A DNA stretch of 64,000 nucleotides from Vreelandella zhanjiangensis DSM 21076 (GTDB taxonomy: Bacteria > Pseudomonadota > Gammaproteobacteria > Pseudomonadales > Halomonadaceae), in the NCBI RefSeq assembly GCF_000377665.1, contig NZ_KB898646.1:1-64000 (forward strand). The letters run 5' to 3'. The translations under genes and the position numbers were made by a program. This document shows positions 18,953 to 27,603 of this stretch, one piece after another. Position 1 is the stretch's first letter. The number at the start of each line of letters is the position of its first letter. The notes under the pieces are model-generated. The model did not search any database. It was not told where the DNA came from and saw only the letters and a program-made list of their open reading frames with translations.

Positions 18953-18987
18953 GTGTCATATAGCCGTCATTGTTAGCTCAGTAACAT
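18953..18987 (+). promoter_or_regulatory. Candidate Pho box and -10 element upstream of the 5'-nucleotidase
   Basis: Two 7-base direct repeats, GTGTCAT (18953-18959) and CCGTCAT (18964-18970), each one mismatch from the PhoB half-site CTGTCAT, are separated by exactly four bases (ATAG). A -10-like TAACAT (18982-18987) starts 11 bases after the box, the spacing expected when PhoB replaces the -35 contact. The site is 65 bases upstream of the 5'-nucleotidase start codon. A weaker similar pair (ATGTCAT, four bases, GTGACGT) sits at 18845-18862. The rest of the 333-base divergent region shows no other clear element. Confidence 0.6.
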
Positions 18988-19035
18988 TCCCCATTGCTTG
19001 ACGGGCCGATTACTCAAAAAAAGAAGGGGATTTCA

Positions 19036-21375
19036 ATGAGCAACTTTCAACTACAGCTTCTGCATGCCGCTGACATGGAAGGGGGCGGTGGGGATCTGCT
19101 GAACGCACCCAATTTCGTTTCCATTATCGACCACCTGGAAAACCAGTACGCCAACTCACTGTTTGTCAGCTCCGGTGACCTGGTGTTACCTGGGCCTTAC
19201 TTGAGCGCCGCGTCTGAAGAGAGCCTGCAAGCTGCGTTCCAGACCGCCGTGGAGGATATTTACGGGTTGGAAGCGGGTTCCATGAGTGGCATTACCGCCG
19301 CGTCGGGCCGGGTTGAAGCGCTGCTGATGGATCTGGTAAATGCTGCGGCCGTGACGCTTGGCAACCATGAGTTCGATCTGGGCACCGGCTTGATTGCCGA
19401 CATGCTGGCGCCTGTGGTCAATGGTGACAGTGCCGCCGACGTCGCGTGGCTGGGCGCCCAGTTTCCGTATATCTCTGCCAACCTGGACTTCTCCGGCGAT
19501 TCAGCGCTAAGCGGTCTGGCCACCAACGAGATTTTCTCACACGATGCATTTCAGTCGACGCTTGAAGAAGTGCTGGCTGGCGCGAACAAGCCCAAGCTAG
19601 CCCCGGCGGTCATTGCCGAACGCGGCGGTGAAAAGATTGGCATCATTGGTATTACCACCCAGATTCTCGAGAGTATTTCATCCATTGGCGGTGTAGACGT
19701 TCTCTCGGGCGGCAGCAATGATATGCAGGCGCTTGCCGCTATCATTCAGCCAGTGATTGATGACCTGGAAGCGCAAGGCATCAACAAGATCATCCTGAGT
19801 GCGCACTTGCAGCAAATTCAGTTTGAAGAGGAGCTTGCCACCCTGCTGGACGGCGTCGATATCATTATCGCCGGTGGCTCGGATTCGCTGCTGGCCAATG
19901 AAACCGACATTGAACGCGGCCTGTTTCCCGGTGCGGGCGAGCCGTATGACACCTATCCGATTCTTACCAAGGATGCGTCCGGTAACGACGTGGTCATCGT
20001 GAACACCGATGCCGGCTGGCGCTATGTCGCTCAGCTAGTGGTCGAGTTTGACGAAAATGGCCATATCGTAACCGACTCGATCGAGCAGGCTACTTCAGGA
20101 ATTTACGCCTCGACGGACGAGCAGGTAGAAGCCCTGTGGGGCAGCCTGGAAGCCGCTTTTGCAGATGGCACCAAAGGCCAGATTGCCCAGGATCTTGTCG
20201 GTGCCGTAGGTGAGTTCGTGGCCGACCAGGATGGCAATGTTCTTGGCCTGACCGATGTGTATATGGTAGGCGAGCGCGGCTCTGTGCGCACCGAAGAGAC
20301 CAACCTTGGTAATCTCACCGCCGATGCCAACCTCTGGTATGCCCGCCAGCTGGATAGCGACGTCATGGTCTCGTTCAAGAACGGCGGCGGCATTCGTGAA
20401 GCGATTGGCGAAGTCGTGGTGCAAGGCGGCGATAGCGAGCCCAGCTACCAGGCACCGTCTGCCAACGATGCCATCGGCAAACCGGCAGGTGGCGTGTCGC
20501 AGTTGGACGCCGCCTCGGCACTGCGCTTCAACAACGACCTAACCATTCTGACGGTTAACCGCAGCACACTGCTTGACGTGCTAGAGCACGCGGTAGCCGC
20601 AGCTGCACCCAGTATCACTGCGGGTCAGTTCGCTCAGGTGGGTGGTATTCAATACAGCTACGACTGGGAACAGCCTGCTGGACAGCGCATTCAAAGTGCC
20701 GCCATTCTCAACGAAGACGGCAAGATTCACGACGTACTGGTGGCCAACGGGCGCCTGGTCGGCGATGCAGACGCGACCGTTAAAGTCGTTACTCTAGGCT
20801 TCATGGCCGATGGCGGCGACGGTTACCCGTTAGGGGAAGGACGCTATCTTGAACGAGTTGACCTGCTTGAAGCCTATACGCTTGATGGCAAGTTCGATTT
20901 CGCCGAGAAGGGCAGTGAGCAGGACGCCTTCGCTGAATACATGGGTGCCATGTATAGCGAGACACCGTTCAGCGAAGCCGAAACGTCGATTAGTGAAGAC
21001 CTGCGCATTCAAAACCTGGCATTCCGCGATGACGCCGTGCTCAGCGAAGCGGTTGACCCGCTCCTGCGCCTTTACGATGCGGCTTTTGATCGCGATGCCG
21101 ATGGCATGGGCCTGGGCTACTGGCTAGATGTGAGCCAGAGTGCAAGCTTTGAAACTATTGCCAACAGCTTTATTGCCTCTGATGAGTTCAACCAGCGCCA
21201 TATAGGCATTCAAGATGACGCCTTTGTAGATTTAATGTACGCCAACGTGCTCGAACGAGCGGCAGATGCGGCAGGTAAGCAGTACTGGCTGGATGCAATG
21301 GCCAACGGCGCGGAAAAAGGTGCGGTAATGGTTGGTTTTTCAGAGTCTGATGAGAGCATGTTGCTATTTGGATGA
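19036..21375 (+). CDS. Secreted 5'-nucleotidase / metallophosphatase with C-terminal DUF4214
   Basis: 779 residues from the ATG at 19036, which has AAGGGGA six bases upstream; an earlier in-frame ATG at 18994 does not. A metallophosphatase domain (about 5-300; LLHAADMEGG, SSGDL, TLGNHEFD, ILSAHLQQ), a 5'-nucleotidase C-terminal domain (about 370-610; FKNGGGIRE, LTILTVNRS), then a DUF4214 module (about 670-775). The first metal motif has Glu where classic UshA has His, as in a subfamily of secreted 5'-nucleotidases. No Sec signal peptide is seen; type I export is inferred from the neighbouring transporter. It would free phosphate and nucleosides from nucleotides outside the cell. Confidence 0.9.
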   Translation: MSNFQLQLLHAADMEGGGGDLLNAPNFVSIIDHLENQYANSLFVSSGDLVLPGPYLSAASEESLQAAFQTAVEDIYGLEAGSMSGITAASGRVEALLMDLVNAAAVTLGNHEFDLGTGLIADMLAPVVNGDSAADVAWLGAQFPYISANLDFSGDSALSGLATNEIFSHDAFQSTLEEVLAGANKPKLAPAVIAERGGEKIGIIGITTQILESISSIGGVDVLSGGSNDMQALAAIIQPVIDDLEAQGINKIILSAHLQQIQFEEELATLLDGVDIIIAGGSDSLLANETDIERGLFPGAGEPYDTYPILTKDASGNDVVIVNTDAGWRYVAQLVVEFDENGHIVTDSIEQATSGIYASTDEQVEALWGSLEAAFADGTKGQIAQDLVGAVGEFVADQDGNVLGLTDVYMVGERGSVRTEETNLGNLTADANLWYARQLDSDVMVSFKNGGGIREAIGEVVVQGGDSEPSYQAPSANDAIGKPAGGVSQLDAASALRFNNDLTILTVNRSTLLDVLEHAVAAAAPSITAGQFAQVGGIQYSYDWEQPAGQRIQSAAILNEDGKIHDVLVANGRLVGDADATVKVVTLGFMADGGDGYPLGEGRYLERVDLLEAYTLDGKFDFAEKGSEQDAFAEYMGAMYSETPFSEAETSISEDLRIQNLAFRDDAVLSEAVDPLLRLYDAAFDRDADGMGLGYWLDVSQSASFETIANSFIASDEFNQRHIGIQDDAFVDLMYANVLERAADAAGKQYWLDAMANGAEKGAVMVGFSESDESMLLFG

Positions 21376-21410
21376 TGTTTTCGTTCTAAATATATAAAAC
21401 CCGCTCTTGT

Positions 21411-21441
21411 AACGCCCCTACCCCTGGCAGGGGCGTTTCTG
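21411..21441 (+). terminator. Rho-independent terminator after the 5'-nucleotidase
   Basis: Stem AACGCCCCT / AGGGGCGTT with a nine-base loop, followed by TTTCT. Confidence 0.8.
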
Positions 21442-21497
21442 TTATGCTGCCGCGATTAATCTTCGCGTGACTTCTTTGATTCAACGGTGACCCCTCC

Positions 21498-23258
21498 ATG
21501 GCAAAGCAACAGGAAGCAACGGATCTACAGCGCGCATTAAGTGCCTGTAAGGGTTCGTTTGTATCGGTGGGTTTTTTCAGCATGTTCGTTAACCTGCTGA
21601 TGCTAGTTCCCCCGATGTATATGCTCCAGGTTTATGATCGCGTACTAACCACGCAAAGCTTCGATACTCTGGTTATGCTCACACTGGTTGTCGTATTTCT
21701 TTTTATGGTGATGGGAGGGCTGGAGCTTGTAAGGTCGCGCATGCTGGTGCGTATCGGCAACCGTCTGGATACCACCATTAATCAACGACTTTACAGCGCC
21801 ATGTTCCGGCGCAGCATCGTAACGCAGGGTAGCTCCAGCGCTCAGCCGCTGAACGACTTGACCAGCCTGCGTCAGTTTTTGACTGGCAACGGCCTGTTTG
21901 CCTTTTTTGATGCGCCTTGGGTGCCTATCTATCTTGGTATTTTGTTCATTTTTCATCCATGGCTTGGCGTCTTTGCCACCTGTGCGGGCATTATCCTGTT
22001 CGTACTGGCCCTGGTGAATGAAAAATCAACAAAGGGCCTGCTGGCAGAAGCCAATAGTGAGCAGATCCAGGCGCAAAACTTGGCCAACTCCAACTTGAGA
22101 AACGCAGAAGTACTCCATGCCATGGGCATGTTGCCGGGCATCATGGGCCGCTGGTCCAAGCGCCACCATGAGTTTCTTGCCAAACAGTCCCAGGCAAGCG
22201 ACCGCGCCGGTGCATTGACAAATACATCTAAAGTGATGCGCCTTCTATTCCAGTCACTGATTCTTGGCTTGGGTGCGCTGCTGGTGCTCAATGGTGATAT
22301 GACGCCCGGTATGATGATTGCAGGCTCCATCTTGATGGGGCGTGCGCTGGCACCTATCGATCAGATGATTGGTGGCTGGAAAGGCTTTGTTGCTGCGCGA
22401 GGCGCTTATAGCCGGTTAAACGAACTGCTAAACCAGATACCCGAAGACCAGCGCCGTATGTCGCTGCCGGCTCCCAAGGGTATCGTGGATATTGAAAATG
22501 TTGCAGCGGCCCCTCCAGGAACCCGCATGGCCACGATTCGCGGCATTAACTTCAGCGTGGCCCAGGGCGAACATGTCGGCATCATCGGTCCAAGTGCAGC
22601 GGGTAAGTCAACGCTTGCTCGCGTGCTGCTGGGTATATGGCCAACCCAGGTTGGCGATGTACGCCTGGATGGCGGTGAAATCAACCAGTACAACCGCGAC
22701 GAGCTGGGTCCTTATATTGGTTATCTGCCACAGGATATCGAGCTTTTCGACGGCACCATTAGCGAAAATATTGCCCGGTTTGGCAACATTGACGCTGATA
22801 AAGTGGTAACAGCGGCCAAAAAAGCCGGGGTGCATGAAATGGTGTTGGAGCTTTCCAACGGTTATGACACCGTTATCTCCTCCACCAGTGGCGCGCTTTC
22901 CGGTGGCCAGCGTCAGCGACTCGGCTTGGCGCGAGCGCTGTATGGAAACCCTGTTTTAGTCGTGTTAGACGAACCCAATGCCAACTTGGATGACGCAGGA
23001 GAGCGTGCGCTAGGCCAGGCGATCTCCCATTTGAAAGCTGAAGGTACAACGCTGTTTGTCATTAGTCATCGTACTAGCGTGCTGAAGTCCATGGATAAAT
23101 TATTGGTCATGAAAGAAGGCCAAGTAAGTATGTTTGGCCCTAGAGACCAAGTGCTTGCCCAGTTTGCTAAGAAATCGCGCCCCCAAGTAGGCCAGCAAAG
23201 TTCAGCTCGCCTTTCCGCTATTTCCGGTGGTCGTAGTGGCGGCAGTGAGGAGTCGTAA
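21498..23258 (+). CDS. Type I secretion ABC transporter (PrtD/RsaD family)
   Basis: 586 residues. An N-terminal exporter membrane domain (about 20-290) without a C39-like domain, then an ATPase domain with Walker A GPSAAGKST (about 366), signature LSGGQRQRLGLARA and Walker B LVVLDEPNANLD. This is the layout of PrtD/RsaD transporters, which export calcium-binding proteases and S-layer proteins through an uncleaved C-terminal signal. It is followed two bases after its stop by the membrane fusion protein and then by the outer-membrane channel, so the system is complete. Expected cargo is the DUF4214 proteins of this locus. The giant LapA-like adhesin would more usually use a separate LapB-type transporter. 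Confidence 0.94.
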   Translation: MAKQQEATDLQRALSACKGSFVSVGFFSMFVNLLMLVPPMYMLQVYDRVLTTQSFDTLVMLTLVVVFLFMVMGGLELVRSRMLVRIGNRLDTTINQRLYSAMFRRSIVTQGSSSAQPLNDLTSLRQFLTGNGLFAFFDAPWVPIYLGILFIFHPWLGVFATCAGIILFVLALVNEKSTKGLLAEANSEQIQAQNLANSNLRNAEVLHAMGMLPGIMGRWSKRHHEFLAKQSQASDRAGALTNTSKVMRLLFQSLILGLGALLVLNGDMTPGMMIAGSILMGRALAPIDQMIGGWKGFVAARGAYSRLNELLNQIPEDQRRMSLPAPKGIVDIENVAAAPPGTRMATIRGINFSVAQGEHVGIIGPSAAGKSTLARVLLGIWPTQVGDVRLDGGEINQYNRDELGPYIGYLPQDIELFDGTISENIARFGNIDADKVVTAAKKAGVHEMVLELSNGYDTVISSTSGALSGGQRQRLGLARALYGNPVLVVLDEPNANLDDAGERALGQAISHLKAEGTTLFVISHRTSVLKSMDKLLVMKEGQVSMFGPRDQVLAQFAKKSRPQVGQQSSARLSAISGGRSGGSEES

Positions 23259-23259
23259 T

Positions 23260-24639
23260 ATGAGCAAGCATAAAGATCAACTTCCTGCGAAAAACGAAAT
23301 TGATGTAACACCTCAGGGGCCAGTCACTATTGATGGTGAGGCTCAGGAAGTGTTGCCCACTAGCGATAAGGGCTATCGCAAGCTAGGTTATGCGATTTTA
23401 ATTATTGCGCTAGGCGGCTTCATATTATGGTCGGTGACCGCCTCGTTGGCGGTAGCCGTTGTCGCACCAGGCAATGTGTCGATGGAGTCATTTAAGCGCA
23501 CCGTCCAGCATCTTGAAGGTGGGATCGTACGCGAACTGCTGGTATCCGACGGTGATCAGGTGGAAGCCGGTCAGCCTCTGGTTGTACTGAGCGACACCCA
23601 AGTGCGTTCACAGCTGGAAATTGCCCAATCTCAGTACTACATCAACCGGGCCATGGAGGTGCGCTTGTTGGCAGAGCAGCAAGGCGCCGCGCTGCTGGAA
23701 ATGCCCGAAGAACTCAGTTCTGTCGACAACGAGCGTGTTCAGCAAGTGACCGCCGTGCAGCAAGGCCTCTTTCAGGCCCGCCGCCAGTCGCTTATCAGTA
23801 CCATGGAAGCTATGGATGAGCAGATCGTTCAGATGCAAGAGCAGATTGATGGTTTGGAGTCCCGCACTCGGGTCAATAACCAGCGCATCAGCTCGCTGCG
23901 CTCTGAAGCCGAAGACTTCCGTTCGCTCTACCGTGAAGGGCTGGGTGATAACCAGCGCCTACGTGAGCTTGAGCGCCAGATTCTGCAATACGAAGGTGAC
24001 AATGCCGAGTTCCAGGCCAATATGGCCCAGCTGCGTTCGCAGATAAGCGAAAATCGCATGCAGAAAGAGACTACTCAGCAGGAGTTTCAGGCTGAAGTGG
24101 GCGAACAGTTGCGTAACGCTCAGTCTCAGATCGCTGAAGCGGAAGAGCGCATTACCTCGCTGACCGATCAAGTGAATCGCACCGTGGTAAGCGCGCCTGT
24201 CTCTGGCACCATTGTTGGTCAACAGGTACATACGGTCGGTGCGGTTATTCGCCCAGGCGACCCCATCATGGACGTTGTACCTTCTAATGACGGATTTGTG
24301 GTCGAAGCCCGCGTGCCCACGCGCGATATCGACAACCTTTTTTTAGGCCAGCTCGCCGAAATTCGCTTCTCCGCGTTCAATCAGCGCCTGACAAATATCA
24401 TCGATGGCGAAATTATCCATATCAGTGCCGATAGCTTTGAAGACGAAGCAACCGGGCAGCGCTACTACAAGACACGTATACGTGTGACAGAAGCTGGGCG
24501 TGAAGATATGACCGAACAGATGCAGTTATTGTCTGGCATGCCAGCCGAAGTGATGATCCGTACGGGTGAGCGTACCTTTGCCAGCTACATTGCCAAGCCT
24601 GTTACCGATATGCTGGCTCGCGCTATCCGGGAGGACTAA
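23260..24639 (+). CDS. Type I secretion membrane fusion protein (HlyD/PrtE family)
   Basis: 459 residues from the ATG at 23260, one base after the ABC gene's stop, with GAGGAG seven bases upstream. A short cytoplasmic N-terminus, one membrane helix (about 43-65), a biotinyl-lipoyl-like half (VQHLEGGIVREL), a long coiled-coil hairpin (about 120-310), the second lipoyl half (VSAPVSGTIVG) and a C-terminal beta domain. It bridges the inner-membrane transporter to the TolC-like channel. Its stop overlaps the next start codon (TAATG). Confidence 0.94.
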   Translation: MSKHKDQLPAKNEIDVTPQGPVTIDGEAQEVLPTSDKGYRKLGYAILIIALGGFILWSVTASLAVAVVAPGNVSMESFKRTVQHLEGGIVRELLVSDGDQVEAGQPLVVLSDTQVRSQLEIAQSQYYINRAMEVRLLAEQQGAALLEMPEELSSVDNERVQQVTAVQQGLFQARRQSLISTMEAMDEQIVQMQEQIDGLESRTRVNNQRISSLRSEAEDFRSLYREGLGDNQRLRELERQILQYEGDNAEFQANMAQLRSQISENRMQKETTQQEFQAEVGEQLRNAQSQIAEAEERITSLTDQVNRTVVSAPVSGTIVGQQVHTVGAVIRPGDPIMDVVPSNDGFVVEARVPTRDIDNLFLGQLAEIRFSAFNQRLTNIIDGEIIHISADSFEDEATGQRYYKTRIRVTEAGREDMTEQMQLLSGMPAEVMIRTGERTFASYIAKPVTDMLARAIRED

Positions 24640-26090
24640 TGACACGGACGCCACGCTTTACCTTAAATGCGCTGACCATGGCGGTTGCTTTATTCAGCCA
24701 TGCAGCATTCTCGCAAAGCGACGTGCCGGTTGAACAGCAGGCGTTGAACGAATTTGAAGCGCTGACCGATGCCACCGGCGAGCCCCAGGCGCTGCCCTCA
24801 CTACCGGGCTTGTTCGTTCGTGCCTTGGAGCACGATTCAGATTTGTCACGCCAGCGGTTTGAACTTGAGGCCACGCGGGAAGAAATTCCTATGGCGCGCT
24901 CACGGTTGTTGCCTCAGGTAAGCGCTACGGGCGGATACTTGTGGCAAGACTCAACCAATGTTCAAACGGTTGAAGAGATAGACGAGTTTGGTAACACCCA
25001 GCGACCTGGTGAAATAGACGAAACGTACTGGCAAATCCAGCTACAGCAGCCGCTCTTTAGTCTTGAGCGTTGGCGTAGCGTCGATGTTGCAGGCGCTCAG
25101 GTAAGCGCCGCTGAGCTTCAGTTAGCCGTGATCGAGCAAGAGCTTGCGATGCAAGTCAGCGAAGCGTACATAAAAGCTTATCTGGCGGCTCAGCGTTCAG
25201 GCTTGCTGGAAGCCCAGCAGGAATCGCTCGATTTGCAGGTGCGCCAGGCAAGTCGCGCTTTTGATCTGGGCGTGGGAAACCGCGTTGATCTGCTAGAGGC
25301 TCAATCCCGTTATGATCAGGCTGTTTCAGACGCGGTAGAAGCAGAAAACGAACTGGACAATGCGCTTAGTGAGTTAGAGCGCCTGACCGGGGTAATGCCT
25401 TCCTTTACAAGCAGCTCGCCGGGCGAGTTGTCTAGCGTAACGCTAGATGACGAGATTGGTGATGTAGAGCAATGGTTAGCGCTGACAGGGCAAAACCTGA
25501 GTGTTCTGCTTGCAACTGAACAGCAGAAAATTGCCCAGGCAGATACCGGTGTAAGGCGCGCTGGCTACTATCCGGAGCTTAACCTGAATCTCAGCTACTC
25601 CGACCGCAGTAGTGATGATCCAGTACGTGAAAGTGAGGACTACCGAGCTGGCGTTGAGCTGAGCGTGCCTATTTATCGCGGTGGTTATACCAATGCCAGC
25701 GTGCGCCAGGGTGAAAGACGTATTGAAGCAGGTCAGGCTACGGTTGATAATGAACGTAACCTGGCAATACAGGAAGTTCGCCGCCGCATTCGTGCGCTGA
25801 ATGGTGGCCAGCGCCGGTTGGAAGCTCTAAATCAGGCAATTGCCTCAGGGCAGCTATTTCTGGAGGCGGCAGAAAAAGGAGAGCAACTAGGTCTACGTGA
25901 TCTGGTGGATGTGCTGGATGCTCGCGCAAGCTTCTACGACCAGCGTATTCAGTATGTCGATACGGTAGGTAATTATGCTCTGGACATGCTGGCGCTGCAT
26001 TCCGCCGTAGGCGGTCTGGAGGGTCAGGACTTGGATCGCATCATGGCGCTATTGGCCTCGATGTCTACGTCCGTACAGGTAGCCCGGTAA
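24639..26090 (+). CDS. TolC-family outer-membrane channel of the type I secretion system
   Basis: 483 residues with a Sec signal peptide (cleavage near the AFSQS stretch, about residue 25) and two outer-membrane-efflux repeats. Long helical stretches with the internal AEAELDNALS-like pattern and a C-terminal LVDVLDARASFYDQRIQY are typical of TolC/PrtF/LapE. Its start overlaps the stop of the membrane fusion gene, which argues for translational coupling. It completes the three-part exporter. Confidence 0.93.
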   Translation: MTRTPRFTLNALTMAVALFSHAAFSQSDVPVEQQALNEFEALTDATGEPQALPSLPGLFVRALEHDSDLSRQRFELEATREEIPMARSRLLPQVSATGGYLWQDSTNVQTVEEIDEFGNTQRPGEIDETYWQIQLQQPLFSLERWRSVDVAGAQVSAAELQLAVIEQELAMQVSEAYIKAYLAAQRSGLLEAQQESLDLQVRQASRAFDLGVGNRVDLLEAQSRYDQAVSDAVEAENELDNALSELERLTGVMPSFTSSSPGELSSVTLDDEIGDVEQWLALTGQNLSVLLATEQQKIAQADTGVRRAGYYPELNLNLSYSDRSSDDPVRESEDYRAGVELSVPIYRGGYTNASVRQGERRIEAGQATVDNERNLAIQEVRRRIRALNGGQRRLEALNQAIASGQLFLEAAEKGEQLGLRDLVDVLDARASFYDQRIQYVDTVGNYALDMLALHSAVGGLEGQDLDRIMALLASMSTSVQVAR

Positions 26091-26099
26091 TCAGCATCT

Positions 26100-27476
26100 A
26101 TGGCCGTTATAAGAACAAGTCAAGGCAATGAATGGTTGCGGCGCGCAATGCGCTGCTTTGATGCAGGTATAGCCACAGGCGTTGCTCTTATTGTACTGTG
26201 GCTGATGCCGCATATTAATGTAGAGGGCAACGATTACCTCTTCCTCATCTTGATCGGTAGCTTACTGCTGCCCGCCGTTGGGGAAATGATAGGGCTCTAT
26301 CAGCCGTGGCGCGGTCGTAGTCTGTACAACATGCTAGGTATTTACCTAGCCGCCTGGATAGCCACGTTAGGGCTGCTTAGCTTGCTCTTGGTGGCTATTC
26401 AAGAGACTCAAAGCTTCTCGCGGTTGTGGATGGGCGTTTCAGCCTTGGCAGTACTCATTATCGGCAGCATAATGCGTACCTTGCTTTATGGTTACCTACG
26501 ACGTCTGCGTGCCAAGGGTCACAACCTTAAACGCGTGTTGCTAATCGGTAAAAAAGACAACATTGCACTATTGGAAGAGAAGGTTGTTGAAACGCCCCAC
26601 GCTGGTTACATCATAGTAGGGCATTATATTGACGAAGACGATGCTACGTTTTTTCACAAAATGGCGGCGTTTGCCAAAGCCAATATTTTTCAACGTGATT
26701 TTGATGAGATTTGGCTAGGATACCCGCTAGTTCAAGGCAACCGTGTGCGCCATCTGATGCGGCTTCTCGCCGGGATCCCGACTAGCATACGATTTTTCCC
26801 TGACTTGCCCGATATCCGTTTGTTGAATCACCGGATTACGCAAGTCGCAGGCCTCTATTCGTTAGAGCTGAATTACACTCCTTTAAATGGCCCCATGCGG
26901 TTTATCAAAGCGTTGGAGGATCGCATGCTAGGGCTTGTGCTATTTATTCTGTTTAGTCCTGTGATGCTTGGCGTGGCAATTGCCATACGCTGGAAAATGG
27001 GTGGGCCTGTCCTTTTTAAACAGGAGCGCCATGGTCTAGATGGAAAACGCTTTAAAATATATAAATTTAGAACGATGCATCTGCACGAGAGTTCAGTCAC
27101 CAAACAGGCTTCACACCTCGATGAGCGTGTCACCCCTGTTGGTCGTTTTCTACGTCGTACCAGCTTGGATGAATTGCCTCAGTTATATAATGTTCTTCAA
27201 GGGCGTATGTCGCTGGTAGGGCCAAGACCCCATGCCATGGATCATAACGATCACTATAAAGACCATATCGATATCTATATGCAAAGGCATCGCGTCAAGC
27301 CCGGTATGACAGGCTGGGCGCAGGTGAACGGCCTGCGAGGTATCACCGATGATGTCAAACTGATGGAAAAGCGCGTTGAATACGACCTGTATTATATTGA
27401 GCGATGGTCGTTGGGTTTTGATTTGAAAATATTAATTATGACGCTAACACGGGGCTTCGTTAATGGCCAGCCATAA
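26100..27476 (+). CDS. Undecaprenyl-phosphate sugar-1-phosphate transferase (WcaJ/WbaP type)
   Basis: 458 residues. Five membrane helices at the N-terminus, a CoA-binding-like middle region, and a C-terminal bacterial sugar transferase domain beginning near residue 285 (GPVLFKQERHG, KIYKFRTMH, RRTSLDELPQLYNVLQG, LVGPRPH, VKPGMTGWAQVNG). It starts polysaccharide synthesis by loading a hexose-1-phosphate onto undecaprenyl phosphate. It begins ten bases after the TolC-like gene, so secretion and polysaccharide genes may share a transcript. Which sugar it transfers cannot be read from the sequence. Confidence 0.92.
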   Translation: MAVIRTSQGNEWLRRAMRCFDAGIATGVALIVLWLMPHINVEGNDYLFLILIGSLLLPAVGEMIGLYQPWRGRSLYNMLGIYLAAWIATLGLLSLLLVAIQETQSFSRLWMGVSALAVLIIGSIMRTLLYGYLRRLRAKGHNLKRVLLIGKKDNIALLEEKVVETPHAGYIIVGHYIDEDDATFFHKMAAFAKANIFQRDFDEIWLGYPLVQGNRVRHLMRLLAGIPTSIRFFPDLPDIRLLNHRITQVAGLYSLELNYTPLNGPMRFIKALEDRMLGLVLFILFSPVMLGVAIAIRWKMGGPVLFKQERHGLDGKRFKIYKFRTMHLHESSVTKQASHLDERVTPVGRFLRRTSLDELPQLYNVLQGRMSLVGPRPHAMDHNDHYKDHIDIYMQRHRVKPGMTGWAQVNGLRGITDDVKLMEKRVEYDLYYIERWSLGFDLKILIMTLTRGFVNGQP

Positions 27477-27603
27477 ATAATATGTATTTCAGTGCATTAA
27501 GTTAAACATCGCGTTTAGAAATAGTCGGCGCAGTTTAGTCAGGTTATAAAGAAAGGCTGGGTAGGATAGCAGTCTCCCCAATGGCTTATCTCAAGGAGGA
27601 ATC

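Noticed and set aside
21498..26090. Exporter dedicated to the LapA-like adhesin
   Set aside because: The ABC protein lacks the C39-like N-terminal domain typical of LapB, and lies 18 kb away among DUF4214 genes; it matches PrtD/RsaD better.
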